64,000 nt of DNA from Streptomyces canus (GTDB lineage: Bacteria > Actinomycetota > Actinomycetes > Streptomycetales > Streptomycetaceae). The notes under the pieces were generated by a model. The model ran no database searches and had not been told where the DNA came from. It saw nothing but the letters and a program-made list of their open reading frames with translations. Where the stretch lies: the NCBI RefSeq assembly GCF_001514145.1, contig NZ_KQ948658.1, positions 675,274-739,273 on the forward strand, written 5' to 3'. The position numbers were made by a program, and so were the translations under genes. This document shows, one piece after another, positions 8,882-16,832 of the stretch. Each line of letters opens with the position of its first letter. Position 1 is the first letter of the stretch.

Positions 8882-9008
8882 GTGTGCTGATGTCTCCTCT
8901 CGAGGGCACCGGTCTGCCCCCGGCCCAAGGGGACCAGAGGGTCCGGTGTCGCTTCGCGATCCATGAGGCAGAGACAGCCCGGGTTTAGGCGGACGATACC
9001 TCAGGAGA

Positions 9009-9025
9009 CCATGCCCGGAGCATGG
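9009..9025. promoter_or_regulatory. Inverted repeat in the fxsA / SLATT divergent intergenic region
   Basis: CCATGC-ccgga-GCATGG is a perfect 6-bp-arm inverted repeat in the 206-bp gap between fxsA (minus) and the SLATT gene (plus). The position suits an operator for either gene. No regulator can be assigned. Confidence 0.3.
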
Positions 9026-9087
9026 CTTGGGGGCGCGTACACGCTCATACTCGATGGTCCGGGTGAGCATGCCGTCGGGGGTGGTTC

Positions 9088-10002
9088 ATGAGCGCCGCAA
9101 TTCCGGGTCCTGGAACGACATGGAGCGATCACGACCTGCCTCCGCTCTTCCGCGTTAACGATCAACTCGCGATCACCCATCAGAGTGAATCGTTTCGCGC
9201 GGTCCGCGCGCAGTTGATCGTCCTGCTCGCGGCCACCACCTCCGCCATGCTGGCCGAACGCCTCGACAGCCATGTCCCCGCGCTCCTGGCCGCGCTGCTG
9301 TACGCCCTGACCATCGGCATCGGACTGCGCACCACACGCCGCCGTGCCCGTGCGCGCTGGCAGGCCCACCGTGCCGTCGCCGAGCTGCTGAAGTCCCTGG
9401 CGTGGCAGTACATGGTGCACGGCGGGATCTTCCACTCCCAGGTGGCCAACGCGGACGCGCTGTTCGCCGAGCGGGTCGAGGAACGGCTCCGGGAGATGCG
9501 CAAGGTGGGCTGGGAGGACTCCAGGAACGGGGCCCACGCCCGCGGCGAGGGCCAGATCACCCCGGCGATGCGTCAGGTACGGGCGAAGGCCTTCTCGGTA
9601 CGGCGGGACATCTACCTGCGTGAGCGATTACTCGAGCAGCACGCCTGGTACCGGCGGCGTGCCGCCCAGGCCCACCGCGCCTCCGTGCAGTGGTCCTCGG
9701 TGACCGCCGTACTGACCCTCCTGGCCCTGCTCGCGGCCGTGTTCAGGGCGGCCGGGATGCTCGGCGCCTGGGACCTGACAGGGGTGCTCAGCGCGGCCGC
9801 GGCGGCCGGGGTCGCCTGGCAGGAGGTGCGCCGGCACCGGCCGCTGACCTACGCGCACTCGCTCGTCGAGCAGGATCTGGAGACCCTGCGGGTCGAGATG
9901 AGCACGACCGTGACCGAGGACCGGTGGGCCCTGGCGGTCGGCGAGGCGGAGCGGCTGGTGTCGCCGCAGCACTCCGACTGGCTCGGCAGGTTCGGTGGCT
10001 GA
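9088..10002 (+). CDS. SLATT/DUF4231-type membrane protein
   Basis: A 304-residue protein with two two-helix membrane units. The first covers about residues 42-82 (QLIVLLAATTSAMLAE... LLAALLYALTIGIG) and the second about 205-250 (VTAVLTLLALLAAVF... GVLSAAAAAGVAW). They are joined by a charged cytoplasmic stretch. This 2TM-plus-coil arrangement fits the SLATT superfamily (DUF4231 and relatives), predicted membrane effectors gated by nucleotide signals. The next gene is a convergent SLOG-domain protein, the family that SLATT proteins associate with. Codon 181 is TTA (9628-9630), so translation probably depends on the bldA tRNA. Pore formation or toxicity is inferred from the family, not visible directly. 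Confidence 0.7.
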   Translation: MSAAIPGPGTTWSDHDLPPLFRVNDQLAITHQSESFRAVRAQLIVLLAATTSAMLAERLDSHVPALLAALLYALTIGIGLRTTRRRARARWQAHRAVAELLKSLAWQYMVHGGIFHSQVANADALFAERVEERLREMRKVGWEDSRNGAHARGEGQITPAMRQVRAKAFSVRRDIYLRERLLEQHAWYRRRAAQAHRASVQWSSVTAVLTLLALLAAVFRAAGMLGAWDLTGVLSAAAAAGVAWQEVRRHRPLTYAHSLVEQDLETLRVEMSTTVTEDRWALAVGEAERLVSPQHSDWLGRFGG

Positions 10003-10023
10003 CGGCTGGTCACGAGACGGGTG

Positions 10024-10572
10024 TCATGGCGCGCGGCGCACGTCCGGCTCCCACAGCACGGTCACCGGCACCCCCGTCCTCCGCGCATACGCCACCACAT
10101 CCCCGGTGCCCCCCAGACCCCGCGCCGGCCGGCCGTCCCACACGGCGATCAGGCGGTCGCAGTGGTCGACGATCCAGCGGCCCGCCGCGAAGTACGCCTC
10201 CTCGTGCGTCGGCTCGGGCGGCAGATCGACGCGGTTCGCGCAGGCGCGCAGGATCCTGCGGTACCCGGCCCGCGCCGCGTCGTCGTCGAGGTGGGCCTCG
10301 TAGTCCATGCCCGGGATCACCGCCGTCACCGGGACGCCGCCGGCCAGGGCGATGTCCGCGAACAGCTGGTCGGCGCCGGCCGCGAGACAGGTGAAGGCCT
10401 CCAGGGCGCCTCCGCTGAGGTGCCTGCGCATCTCCGCACGCACACCCGGCAGGACGGAGCCCGGGATCGAGCGGTGCCCCGTCACGCCGATCCGGGTGAC
10501 GGAGGTGAAAGCCGGTGCGGTCGCGGTGGAATCGGTTCCGGCCTGTCGGGTCGTCGCGGTTCCGCTCGTCAC
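10024..10572 (-). CDS. SLOG-domain (LOG/DprA-like Rossmann) protein
   Basis: A 182-residue protein. It has IGVTGHRSIP near the N-terminus, then CLAAGADQLFADIAL, and at the C-terminus LIAVWDGRPARGLGGTGDV followed by YARR. This pattern of GxTGHR, a middle AxGAD-type loop and WDG...GGT.DV is characteristic of SLOG-family proteins, predicted to bind or process nucleotide-derived ligands. GTG at 10572 is chosen because GGGAGG lies 7 nt upstream. The upstream in-frame GTG (10587) lacks such a site. It converges on the SLATT gene with a 21-bp gap, so the two would be transcribed toward each other. The ligand is unknown. Confidence 0.7.
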   Translation of the reverse strand: MTSGTATTRQAGTDSTATAPAFTSVTRIGVTGHRSIPGSVLPGVRAEMRRHLSGGALEAFTCLAAGADQLFADIALAGGVPVTAVIPGMDYEAHLDDDAARAGYRRILRACANRVDLPPEPTHEEAYFAAGRWIVDHCDRLIAVWDGRPARGLGGTGDVVAYARRTGVPVTVLWEPDVRRAP

Positions 10573-10644
10573 GAGAGAGCCTCCCACAGCCGTCGGAACT
10601 ACACCGTAACGCCGTCGGCGGGGAGCACACAGGGGCGCACCTGC

Positions 10645-11781
10645 TCACACCGGGCTCGTCGGGCGACGTCCCCTCGGCCCGGCCACTCGGTTCAGCCGCA
10701 CCCGACGGCCGCTCCCGGCCGAGGACCTGACCGCGTCCAGCAGCCGGTGCACCCGGACGGCGGTGGTGAAGTCCGGCCCGAAGTCGTCTCCCGTGCGGAT
10801 CGCCCGGGCCAGGTCCGTGTAGACCTGAGCGACGTTGCTGACCGCGGACGGGGTGCCCAGCAGCGGGCGGTGTGCGTCGGGCACGGCGAGCTCCCGGGCG
10901 GGGGAGCCGTTGGCCGGGGCGTGCGTCAGGGTGAAGCGGGGTCCGACCAGCGAGTCGTCCGACGAGACCAGGACCAGTCGGCCCGTCCGCCCGTGCACCT
11001 CGATCCGGAAGCCGTCGCCGCGGGGACCGCCCGTCATGAAGTGCGCCGAGGCCGCGGCGCCCGACTCCAGCGGACCGCCCAGCACGATCTGGTCCGGGGA
11101 GGTCACCTCGATCGGCTCGCCGGTCTCCTCCATCGTGATCCGGTCGATCCGGGTCGCCAGGGTCGCCGAGATCTCGGTGAACTCCCCGACGGCGTACTGG
11201 AACATGTCCAGCGAGTGACCGCCCACCACGGCGAGATGGTTGACGCCCTTCGTCTCGTCGAACAACGCCGCGTACCGCGTCGACCACACCTCGGGCGTGG
11301 CGAGCGAGTACAGCAGGGACGCCGACAGCACCTCCCCGATCAGCCCCTGCGCCAACACCTCCCGCAGCAGCCGTACTTCGGGGTGGTGCCGGCTCTGCAG
11401 CCCCACCGCGTGCCGTACGCCCGCCGCCCGCGCCGCCGACTCGAAGCGCTCGGCGGTCGCCGCGTCCGGGGCCAGCGGCCACTCGCTGTACACATGCCGG
11501 CCCGCGGCGATCGCCGCCTCCACCAGCCCGTCGCGGGAGGGGAGTTGGACCGCGACGGTGACCAGGTCGACGTCCGGGTCGGCCATCAGCGCCCGGGCGT
11601 CGTCGTACGACCTCTGTGCGCCCCACACCTCGGCGGCGGCCCGCGCCGACGCGGCGGTCGTACCGGCAACTGCCGTGACCTGAAAGTCGTTTAGCGCCCT
11701 GAGTGCCGGGAGATGGATGTGGCGACCCCATCCCCGCTCGGCGTGCGCGCCGACGACTCCCACCCGGATCCTGTCCGCCAT
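10645..11781 (-). CDS. Gfo/Idh/MocA family oxidoreductase
   Basis: A 378-residue NAD(P)-dependent dehydrogenase of the glucose-fructose oxidoreductase type. The Rossmann start is RVGVVGAHAERGWGRHIHLP (about 6-25), followed by VTVAVQLPSRDG. The family's EWPLA motif (YSEWPLAPDAATAERF) replaces the usual EKP. The C-terminal domain includes VGGHSLDMFQYAVGE. The substrate is probably a sugar or inositol derivative, which the sequence does not decide. ATG at 11781 has GGGGAG 6 nt upstream. The gene is divergent from the ScbR-like regulator with an ARE-like palindrome between them, so it is a likely target of that regulator. Confidence 0.88.
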   Translation of the reverse strand: MADRIRVGVVGAHAERGWGRHIHLPALRALNDFQVTAVAGTTAASARAAAEVWGAQRSYDDARALMADPDVDLVTVAVQLPSRDGLVEAAIAAGRHVYSEWPLAPDAATAERFESAARAAGVRHAVGLQSRHHPEVRLLREVLAQGLIGEVLSASLLYSLATPEVWSTRYAALFDETKGVNHLAVVGGHSLDMFQYAVGEFTEISATLATRIDRITMEETGEPIEVTSPDQIVLGGPLESGAAASAHFMTGGPRGDGFRIEVHGRTGRLVLVSSDDSLVGPRFTLTHAPANGSPARELAVPDAHRPLLGTPSAVSNVAQVYTDLARAIRTGDDFGPDFTTAVRVHRLLDAVRSSAGSGRRVRLNRVAGPRGRRPTSPV

Positions 11782-11823
11782 GCCAACTCCCCACGTTTTC
11801 CAGGGTGGTTCCCTGGTCCGTCG

Positions 11824-11853
11824 ATAAAAGTACCAGTCGGTTGGTTTTTTTAT
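11824..11853. promoter_or_regulatory. ARE-like operator of a gamma-butyrolactone-type receptor
   Basis: ATAAAAGTACCA (11824-11835) and TGGTTTTTTTAT (11842-11853) form a 30-bp imperfect palindrome with 10 of 12 arm positions matching. It contains the TACCA...TGGT core usual for ScbR/ArpA-type autoregulatory elements. It is AT-rich in a GC-rich genome and lies between the ScbR-like gene and the oxidoreductase, so it could control both. Confidence 0.6.
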
Positions 11854-11912
11854 GCGTCGGGAAGGCAAACTGATCCCGAGAGCTCGTCGCGACACAGGCA
11901 GGGGTTGGACGC

Positions 11913-12542
11913 ATGGTCAGGCAGGAACGCGCGGAGGTCACCCGGTCGGCCATCCTCGACGGGGCGGCCCGCGCCTTCGACGCCGAGGGGTACCACGGGA
12001 CGTCTCTCGGGGACATCGTCAAGGAGGCCGGGGTGACGAAGGGCGCGCTCTACTTCCACTTCGGCTCGAAGGAGGAGCTCGCCCAGGCCCTCGTCGGCGA
12101 GCAGTTCTCCGCCCTGGAGTCGGTGACGGACACGGGCAAGCCCGGAGTGCAGACCGTCATCGACATCGTGCACACCATGGCCCGGCTGCTGGTGGTGGAC
12201 GTCCGGGTGCGGGCCGGCATCCGCCTGGTCATCGATCAGAGCTCCAAGACGGGCCTCGTCAGCGAGCCGTACACCCGGTGGATCGAGCTCTTCCGGGAGT
12301 GCCTGGTCCAGGCGCAGCAGCGCGGGGACGTCAAGGCGGACCTCGACCCCGGGCGGGTGGCCCGGCTGATCGTCGGCTCCTGGACCGGGCTGCAGCTCAG
12401 CTCCCAGGTCCTCAGCGGGCGGGCCGACCTGACCGAGGAGACCACCCTCATGTGGGAGATGCTGCTGCCGAGCATCGTGCCGCCGCGTCGGTTGGAGCGG
12501 TTCCGTCCCGAGGGGACGGCGCTCATGCCGGAGATGGTCTGA
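11913..12542 (+). CDS. ScbR-family (gamma-butyrolactone receptor-like) TetR regulator
   Basis: A 209-residue TetR-fold repressor. The N-terminal helix-turn-helix spans about residues 6-50 (RAEVTRSAILDGAARAF... TSLGDIVKEAGVTKGALYFH). It is followed by the FGSKEELAQALV segment typical of autoregulator receptors such as ScbR/ArpA. The C-terminal ligand domain ends with RRLERFRPEG. It has an ARE-like palindrome 60-90 bp upstream, so autoregulation is likely, with possible control of the divergent oxidoreductase. No butyrolactone synthase (AfsA/ScbA) gene is in the window, so it may be an orphan or pseudo-receptor. Confidence 0.87.
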   Translation: MVRQERAEVTRSAILDGAARAFDAEGYHGTSLGDIVKEAGVTKGALYFHFGSKEELAQALVGEQFSALESVTDTGKPGVQTVIDIVHTMARLLVVDVRVRAGIRLVIDQSSKTGLVSEPYTRWIELFRECLVQAQQRGDVKADLDPGRVARLIVGSWTGLQLSSQVLSGRADLTEETTLMWEMLLPSIVPPRRLERFRPEGTALMPEMV

Positions 12543-12590
12543 CGGGGTCTCACGGGGGCGCGCGAGGAGCGCCGTGGTGCGTGCCGTGCC

Positions 12591-13628
12591 TCAGGTGGAC
12601 AGCGGGTCGAGCGACATCGGCTCGATCCGGCCCTCCAGCATGTACCCCAGTCCCTGTACGGCGCAGACGTCGGGCCGCTCGGCGATGTGCACCGGCATCC
12701 CGGTCGCCTGCCGCAGCATCTGGTCGAGCCCGGGGAGCAGGGCGGAACCGCCGACCATCATGATCCCGCGGTCGGCGAGGTCGGCCACCAGGTCGGGCGG
12801 GCAGTTGCGCAGCACCCGGCCGATCCCGTCCAGGACGGCGGTCAGCGGGGTCTCGATCGCGTCCCGTACCGCGGCGGTGTCGACCTGCACGGAACGCGCG
12901 AGGCCGGTGGCGACGTCCCGGCCGTGGATCTCGGTGGAGGCGGGGCCCTGCGGGGTGAGGCCGTTGCCGGAGAGGGCGAGCTGCAGCGGTCGTACGGACT
13001 GGCTGGGCAGCATCAGCTCGTGCTCGTGACGCAGGTGCTGCACGATCGCGTGGTCGACGGCCTCACCGCCGACCGGGACGCGCTCGGCGGTCACGATCGA
13101 CCCGAGCGAGAGCACGGCGACCTGGGTGGCGGCCGCCCCGCACACCATGATCATGGTGGCCTCAGGCCGCTCGACGGGCAGTCCGCAGCCGACGGCGGCG
13201 GCGATGAGGGTGTCCACGAGCTCCACGCGCCGCGCCCCCAGTCCCACGAGGGTCTCGATCGCCGCGCGCTGGGCCAGCGGGTCGGCGTCGTGCGGGGTGC
13301 AGGCGGCGGCCCGCAGACGGGGCTTGCGGCGCAGATTGCGGCGGATCTTGTCGCCGAGCAGATGGCGCAGCATGCGCTGGGCCATCTCGATGTCGACGAC
13401 GGTGCCGCCGGACACGGGCCGTACGACACGGATGTAGTCGGGGGTGCGGCCCGTCATCTTCTCGGCGAACTCGCCGACCGCGATCAGCGCACCGGTACGG
13501 GTGTTCACGGCGGCGGCCGAGGGCTGGTCGACGACGAGCCCGGCCCCCTTCACGTACACCCGCGTCCTCGCCGCGCCCAGGTCGACGGCGAAGTGGCAGC
13601 GGCGCAGCTGCTCCAGACTGGCGGTCAT
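12591..13628 (-). CDS. Mbl/MreB-like actin homologue
   Basis: A 345-residue protein of the MreB/actin-like ATPase fold. It starts with CHFAVDLGAARTRVYVKG (phosphate-1 loop), includes PVSGGTVVDIEMAQRMLRHL, MIMVCGAAATQVAVLSLG (phosphate-2) and a C-terminal GIMMVGGSALLPGLD adenosine motif. MreB-like proteins in Streptomyces act in spore-wall synthesis. From memory, an Mbl gene lies near malonate-type genes (matB region) in S. coelicolor, which agrees with the neighbours here. The chosen ATG at 13628 is a second in-frame start, 21 bp downstream of 13649. Phosphate-1 has GAARTR where canonical MreB has GTxNT, so ATP binding may be altered. Confidence 0.82.
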   Translation of the reverse strand: MTASLEQLRRCHFAVDLGAARTRVYVKGAGLVVDQPSAAAVNTRTGALIAVGEFAEKMTGRTPDYIRVVRPVSGGTVVDIEMAQRMLRHLLGDKIRRNLRRKPRLRAAACTPHDADPLAQRAAIETLVGLGARRVELVDTLIAAAVGCGLPVERPEATMIMVCGAAATQVAVLSLGSIVTAERVPVGGEAVDHAIVQHLRHEHELMLPSQSVRPLQLALSGNGLTPQGPASTEIHGRDVATGLARSVQVDTAAVRDAIETPLTAVLDGIGRVLRNCPPDLVADLADRGIMMVGGSALLPGLDQMLRQATGMPVHIAERPDVCAVQGLGYMLEGRIEPMSLDPLST

Positions 13629-13711
13629 CGCAGGTCCTCCCGAGAGCACAGACCGTGGGGCCGCGCCGGGTGGCGGGGCTTAGTGGCATTGTGCGGCGGT
13701 GGGGGAGGAGG

Positions 13712-13729
13712 GGCCCTTATTGAAGGGCC
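13712..13729 (-). terminator. Hairpin downstream of the carboxyltransferase gene
   Basis: GGCCCTT-attg-AAGGGCC is a perfect 7-bp stem with a 4-nt loop. It lies about 70 bp past the carboxyltransferase stop on the minus strand and before the Mbl gene. It has no T tract. It could equally be a leader structure of the Mbl transcript. Confidence 0.45.
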
Positions 13730-13800
13730 GGGTGGGGTGCGGCTAAATGGGCGGTTTTGTCGTTTATGCCTGATGTGGGTTTTTTGTGAAGTTATGCCAG

Positions 13801-15357
13801 TTATATCCCCTCGGGGTGGACGATCACCCCGAGCTCCACCAAGTCCTGTGGCCGGATCCGCAGTTGGTCCGCCGTCGCCTCGACCTCCTCCCGTGGTCGC
13901 TTGAGGATCGCCGCCGCCAGTTCCGGTGCGATGACGGAGAAGTAGCTGTCCGGGGTGGCGTACGTGGCGCCGGGTGCTGCCAGGGCCAGGGCGCCGCCGG
14001 AGCCGCCCTCGCCGATGAGGAGGGTGGTGATCGGGATGCGGGCGGAGGCGACCGTGGTGAACAGGTCGGCGATGGCCGCGCCCGCGCCCTGACGTTCGGC
14101 CTCCGCGTCGTTGGCCGCGCCCGGGGTGTCCACCAGGGTGAGCACCGGGATGCCCAGCCGCTCCGCGAGGCGGATCAGACGGGTGGCGGTGCGGTAGCCG
14201 GCGGGCCGGGTCGCCGTGCCGGTCTGGGCGGCGTAGGCGATGGTGCGGCCCTCGCGCTCCCCGAAGCCGCACAGCATGCCCGGGTCGACGCCGCCGCAGC
14301 GGTCGCCGGAGACGGCCGCGCGGTGACTGAAGTAGGCGTCCAGGTAGGCGGCGGCGCGCGGTCGCTCCACGGAACGGGCACGCCGGACCGCGTCCCACCC
14401 GGCGGCGGGGAGATCGGTGGTGCCGAGGGGGGCCGGGACGGGGGCGGATCCGGTCTGTGGAGGCGGGTGGCCTGCGCCGGTCGTGTCTGGGGGTGTGGGG
14501 TGGGTGCTGCCGGTTTCGGCGCGTGGTGTGGGGTGGGCTGCACCGGTTGGGCCCGTGCGTGTGGGGTGGGCCTCGCCGGTCGGGTCCGGGGGCGTGGAGC
14601 CGGTGCCGGCGGGCGCGGGGTGTCGGTGGACGGGGGCCGCCTCGGTGGTGTGGCCGTCCGTGGGGGCGTCGGTGGTGCCGGCCGACGGCCTCGTCAGCAA
14701 CCGCAGCCACATCCCCAGCGTCCGCCGCAGTTCCTCCGGTCGTACGACCGCGTCCGCCGCGCCCGCCGCCACCTGGGCCTCCGCCGTGTACGCCGACGGG
14801 TCGGCGTCCGGGGGACGGACCCGGGAGCCCGCGAAGCCGACCTGGGCGCCCGGGAGGGCGAGGATCACGTCCGCGCCGGCGCCCAGGGTGGCCCAGCCGC
14901 CGCCCGTGGTGGGGTCGCGCAGTACCGCGATCTGAGGGAGACCGGCCTCCCGGGTGAGGGCCGACTGGCGTGCCACCCGCTGGAGTTGGGTCAGGGCGAG
15001 CATGCCCTCCTGCATACGGCTGCCGCCCGTCGCCACCAACGGGACGACGGGAAGCCGGTGTTCGCGGGCGTACGTGTACGCCGCCTCCAGACGGTCGCCG
15101 GTGCGTTCGCCCAGCGAGCCGCCGAGGAAGCCGAACTCGAAGGCGATCAGGACGGCTCGGGTGCCCTCGACGCGCGCGGTGCCGCAGATGGCCGACTCGT
15201 CCTCGCCGGTGCGTTCGGCGGCACGGGCGCGCGAGGCGTCGTAGCCCTGCCAGGCGAGGGGGCCGTCGGGCTTCGACTGCCGTGCGGGGTACGGGATTTC
15301 GGAGAAGTCGTCGGACACCAGGGCCACGACCTCGCGCGCTGACGGCCGCTCAGTCAT
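13801..15357 (-). CDS. Fused acyl-CoA carboxylase carboxyltransferase (AccD-AccA type)
   Basis: A 518-residue protein with two crotonase-fold halves, so both carboxyltransferase functions lie in one chain. The N-half contains VEGTRAVLIAFEFGFLGGSL, ATGGSRMQEGM and DPTTGGGWATLGAGADV. The C-half contains DTPGAANDAEAERQGAGAAI and LIGEGGSGGALALA, the oxyanion-hole glycines. The halves are joined by a Pro/Thr/Gly-rich linker (about residues 225-310) built from an 11-residue tandem repeat. The ATG at 15357 overlaps the MatB-like ligase stop by 8 bp, so the two are coupled. With the ligase and carrier, a role in malonyl- or methylmalonyl-CoA metabolism is likely. No biotin carboxylase gene is adjacent. 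Confidence 0.82.
   Translation of the reverse strand: MTERPSAREVVALVSDDFSEIPYPARQSKPDGPLAWQGYDASRARAAERTGEDESAICGTARVEGTRAVLIAFEFGFLGGSLGERTGDRLEAAYTYAREHRLPVVPLVATGGSRMQEGMLALTQLQRVARQSALTREAGLPQIAVLRDPTTGGGWATLGAGADVILALPGAQVGFAGSRVRPPDADPSAYTAEAQVAAGAADAVVRPEELRRTLGMWLRLLTRPSAGTTDAPTDGHTTEAAPVHRHPAPAGTGSTPPDPTGEAHPTRTGPTGAAHPTPRAETGSTHPTPPDTTGAGHPPPQTGSAPVPAPLGTTDLPAAGWDAVRRARSVERPRAAAYLDAYFSHRAAVSGDRCGGVDPGMLCGFGEREGRTIAYAAQTGTATRPAGYRTATRLIRLAERLGIPVLTLVDTPGAANDAEAERQGAGAAIADLFTTVASARIPITTLLIGEGGSGGALALAAPGATYATPDSYFSVIAPELAAAILKRPREEVEATADQLRIRPQDLVELGVIVHPEGI
14466..14600. repeat. 33-bp tandem repeat encoding an 11-residue linker repeat
   Basis: The word GTGTGGGGTGGG recurs at 14493, 14526 and 14559, exactly 33 bp apart, with a degenerate fourth copy beyond. 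On the coding (minus) strand this gives HPTRTGPTGAA, HPTPRAETGST, HPTPPDTTGAG and similar units. The period keeps frame, so the array can change linker length without breaking the enzyme. Confidence 0.75.
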
Positions 15358-16795
15358 GCAGCGCCCGCTTCATGATCTTCCCCATGTCGTTGCGGGGGAG
15401 GGCGGCCAGGTGGTGGACGACCCGCGGGCGCTTGTGCGGGGCGAGGCGGGCGGCCACGTGGTCCGCCAACTCGTCCAGAGCGGGCGGGGACTCGGGATCC
15501 TCCGGGACGATCCACGCCACGATCCGCTCGCCCAGGTCCGGATCCGGCTCCCCGGTCACGGCGGCCTCCCGCACCCCCGGGTGCTCCAGCAGCGCGTTCT
15601 CGATCTCGCCCGCCCCGATCTTGTAACCCCCGCTCTTGATCAGGTCGGTGGCCTTCCGGCCGACGATCCGGACGTATCCGTCGGCGTCCCGCACCGCCAT
15701 GTCCCCCGTGCGGAACCAGCCGTCCGCCGTGAACGCCGCCGCCGTCGCGTCCGGCCGGTTGAGGTACTCGGTGAACAGGTTCGGCCCGCGCACCTGGATC
15801 TCGCCGACGGTCTCGCCGTCGTACGACGTGATCGGCGACCCGTCCTCCTCCACCAGCCGCAGCTCCACGCCCGGCAGCGGTACGCCCACGGTCCCGGCGC
15901 GTGGCACGCCGTCCGCGCGCACGCTGGTGTTCATGAGGGTCTCCGTCATGCCGTAGCGCTCGATGACCCGGCGGCCGGTCGTGGCCGTGATGCGCTCGTG
16001 GTCGTGCACGGGGAGCGCCGCCGAACCGGAGACGAGCAGCCGGGCCCCGCCCAGGGCCTTCACCAACTCGGGATCCCCCGCCAGGGTTTCGGCGATGCGG
16101 TGGTACATCGTGGGGACGCCGAAGAGCATGCTCGCTCCGGCGTTCAGCTCGCGGGCGACCCCGTCCGTGCTGAACCGGCCCAGGTGACGGACCGAGCCGC
16201 CGCGGCGGAGCGGGCCGAGGATGCCGAGGACCAGACCGTGCACATGGAAGAGGGGCAGGCCGTGCACCAGGATGTCGTCCGACGTCCACTGCCAGGCGTC
16301 GGCGAGGGCGTCCAGGGTGGTGGCGATGGCCCGGCGGGGGAGCACGGCGCCCTTGGGCGGGCCTGTGGTGCCGGAGGTGTAGACGACCAGGGCGGGGTCG
16401 CCGTCCTGCGCCGCACTGTCGGGGGCGATGCCGCCGGTGCCGTGCACGTCGATGTCGACGCGCTCCAAGCCCCCGACGGCCGCGGGCAGTTCGGCGCCCG
16501 GCGGGACGAGCAGCAGGCCCGGCCTGCTGTCGTTCAGGATGTGCCCGAGCTCCTTCTCCCCGGACTTCGGGTTGAGCGGCACCGCGGCGACACCGGCTTC
16601 CAGCGCCGCCACCACGGCCACCGCGGTCTCCAGTTCCGCGGTCGCCCAGACGGCCACGCGGTCGTACCGCGCGAGACGGCCCGCCAGGGCGCCGGTCGCG
16701 GCCGCGAGTTGCCCGTAGGTGAGTGAGCGGTCGCCGAACCGCAGGGCGGGACGGTCCGCCGTGGCGCCCCTGAGGGCCGGGAAGAGAGAGGTCAC
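15350..16795 (-). CDS. matB: Malonyl-CoA synthetase-like acyl-CoA ligase (MatB type)
   Basis: A 481-residue ANL-superfamily ligase expected to convert malonate or a substituted malonate, ATP and CoA to the acyl-CoA. The adenylation P-loop is VVYTSGTTGPPKGAVLPRRA. Further motifs are IERYGMTETLMNTS, GWFRTGDMAVRD, GGYKIGAGEIENALL and the C-terminal catalytic lysine motif NDMGKIMKR. Length and motifs match MatB enzymes. GTG at 16795 has AGGAG about 9 nt upstream. The dicarboxylate carrier gene lies upstream and the fused carboxyltransferase gene overlaps its 3' end, as in mat-type operons. Extender-unit supply for polyketide synthesis is a plausible use. Confidence 0.85.
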   Translation of the reverse strand: MTSLFPALRGATADRPALRFGDRSLTYGQLAAATGALAGRLARYDRVAVWATAELETAVAVVAALEAGVAAVPLNPKSGEKELGHILNDSRPGLLLVPPGAELPAAVGGLERVDIDVHGTGGIAPDSAAQDGDPALVVYTSGTTGPPKGAVLPRRAIATTLDALADAWQWTSDDILVHGLPLFHVHGLVLGILGPLRRGGSVRHLGRFSTDGVARELNAGASMLFGVPTMYHRIAETLAGDPELVKALGGARLLVSGSAALPVHDHERITATTGRRVIERYGMTETLMNTSVRADGVPRAGTVGVPLPGVELRLVEEDGSPITSYDGETVGEIQVRGPNLFTEYLNRPDATAAAFTADGWFRTGDMAVRDADGYVRIVGRKATDLIKSGGYKIGAGEIENALLEHPGVREAAVTGEPDPDLGERIVAWIVPEDPESPPALDELADHVAARLAPHKRPRVVHHLAALPRNDMGKIMKRALHD

Positions 16796-16832
16796 GCTTC
16801 ACAACTCCTAAACCTGTTGTCGCCTGTCGGTC

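Noticed and set aside
12557..12573. Terminator between the ScbR-like and Mbl-like genes
   Set aside because: GGCGC-N7-GCGCC is only a 5-bp stem in GC-rich sequence without a T tract; too common by chance.
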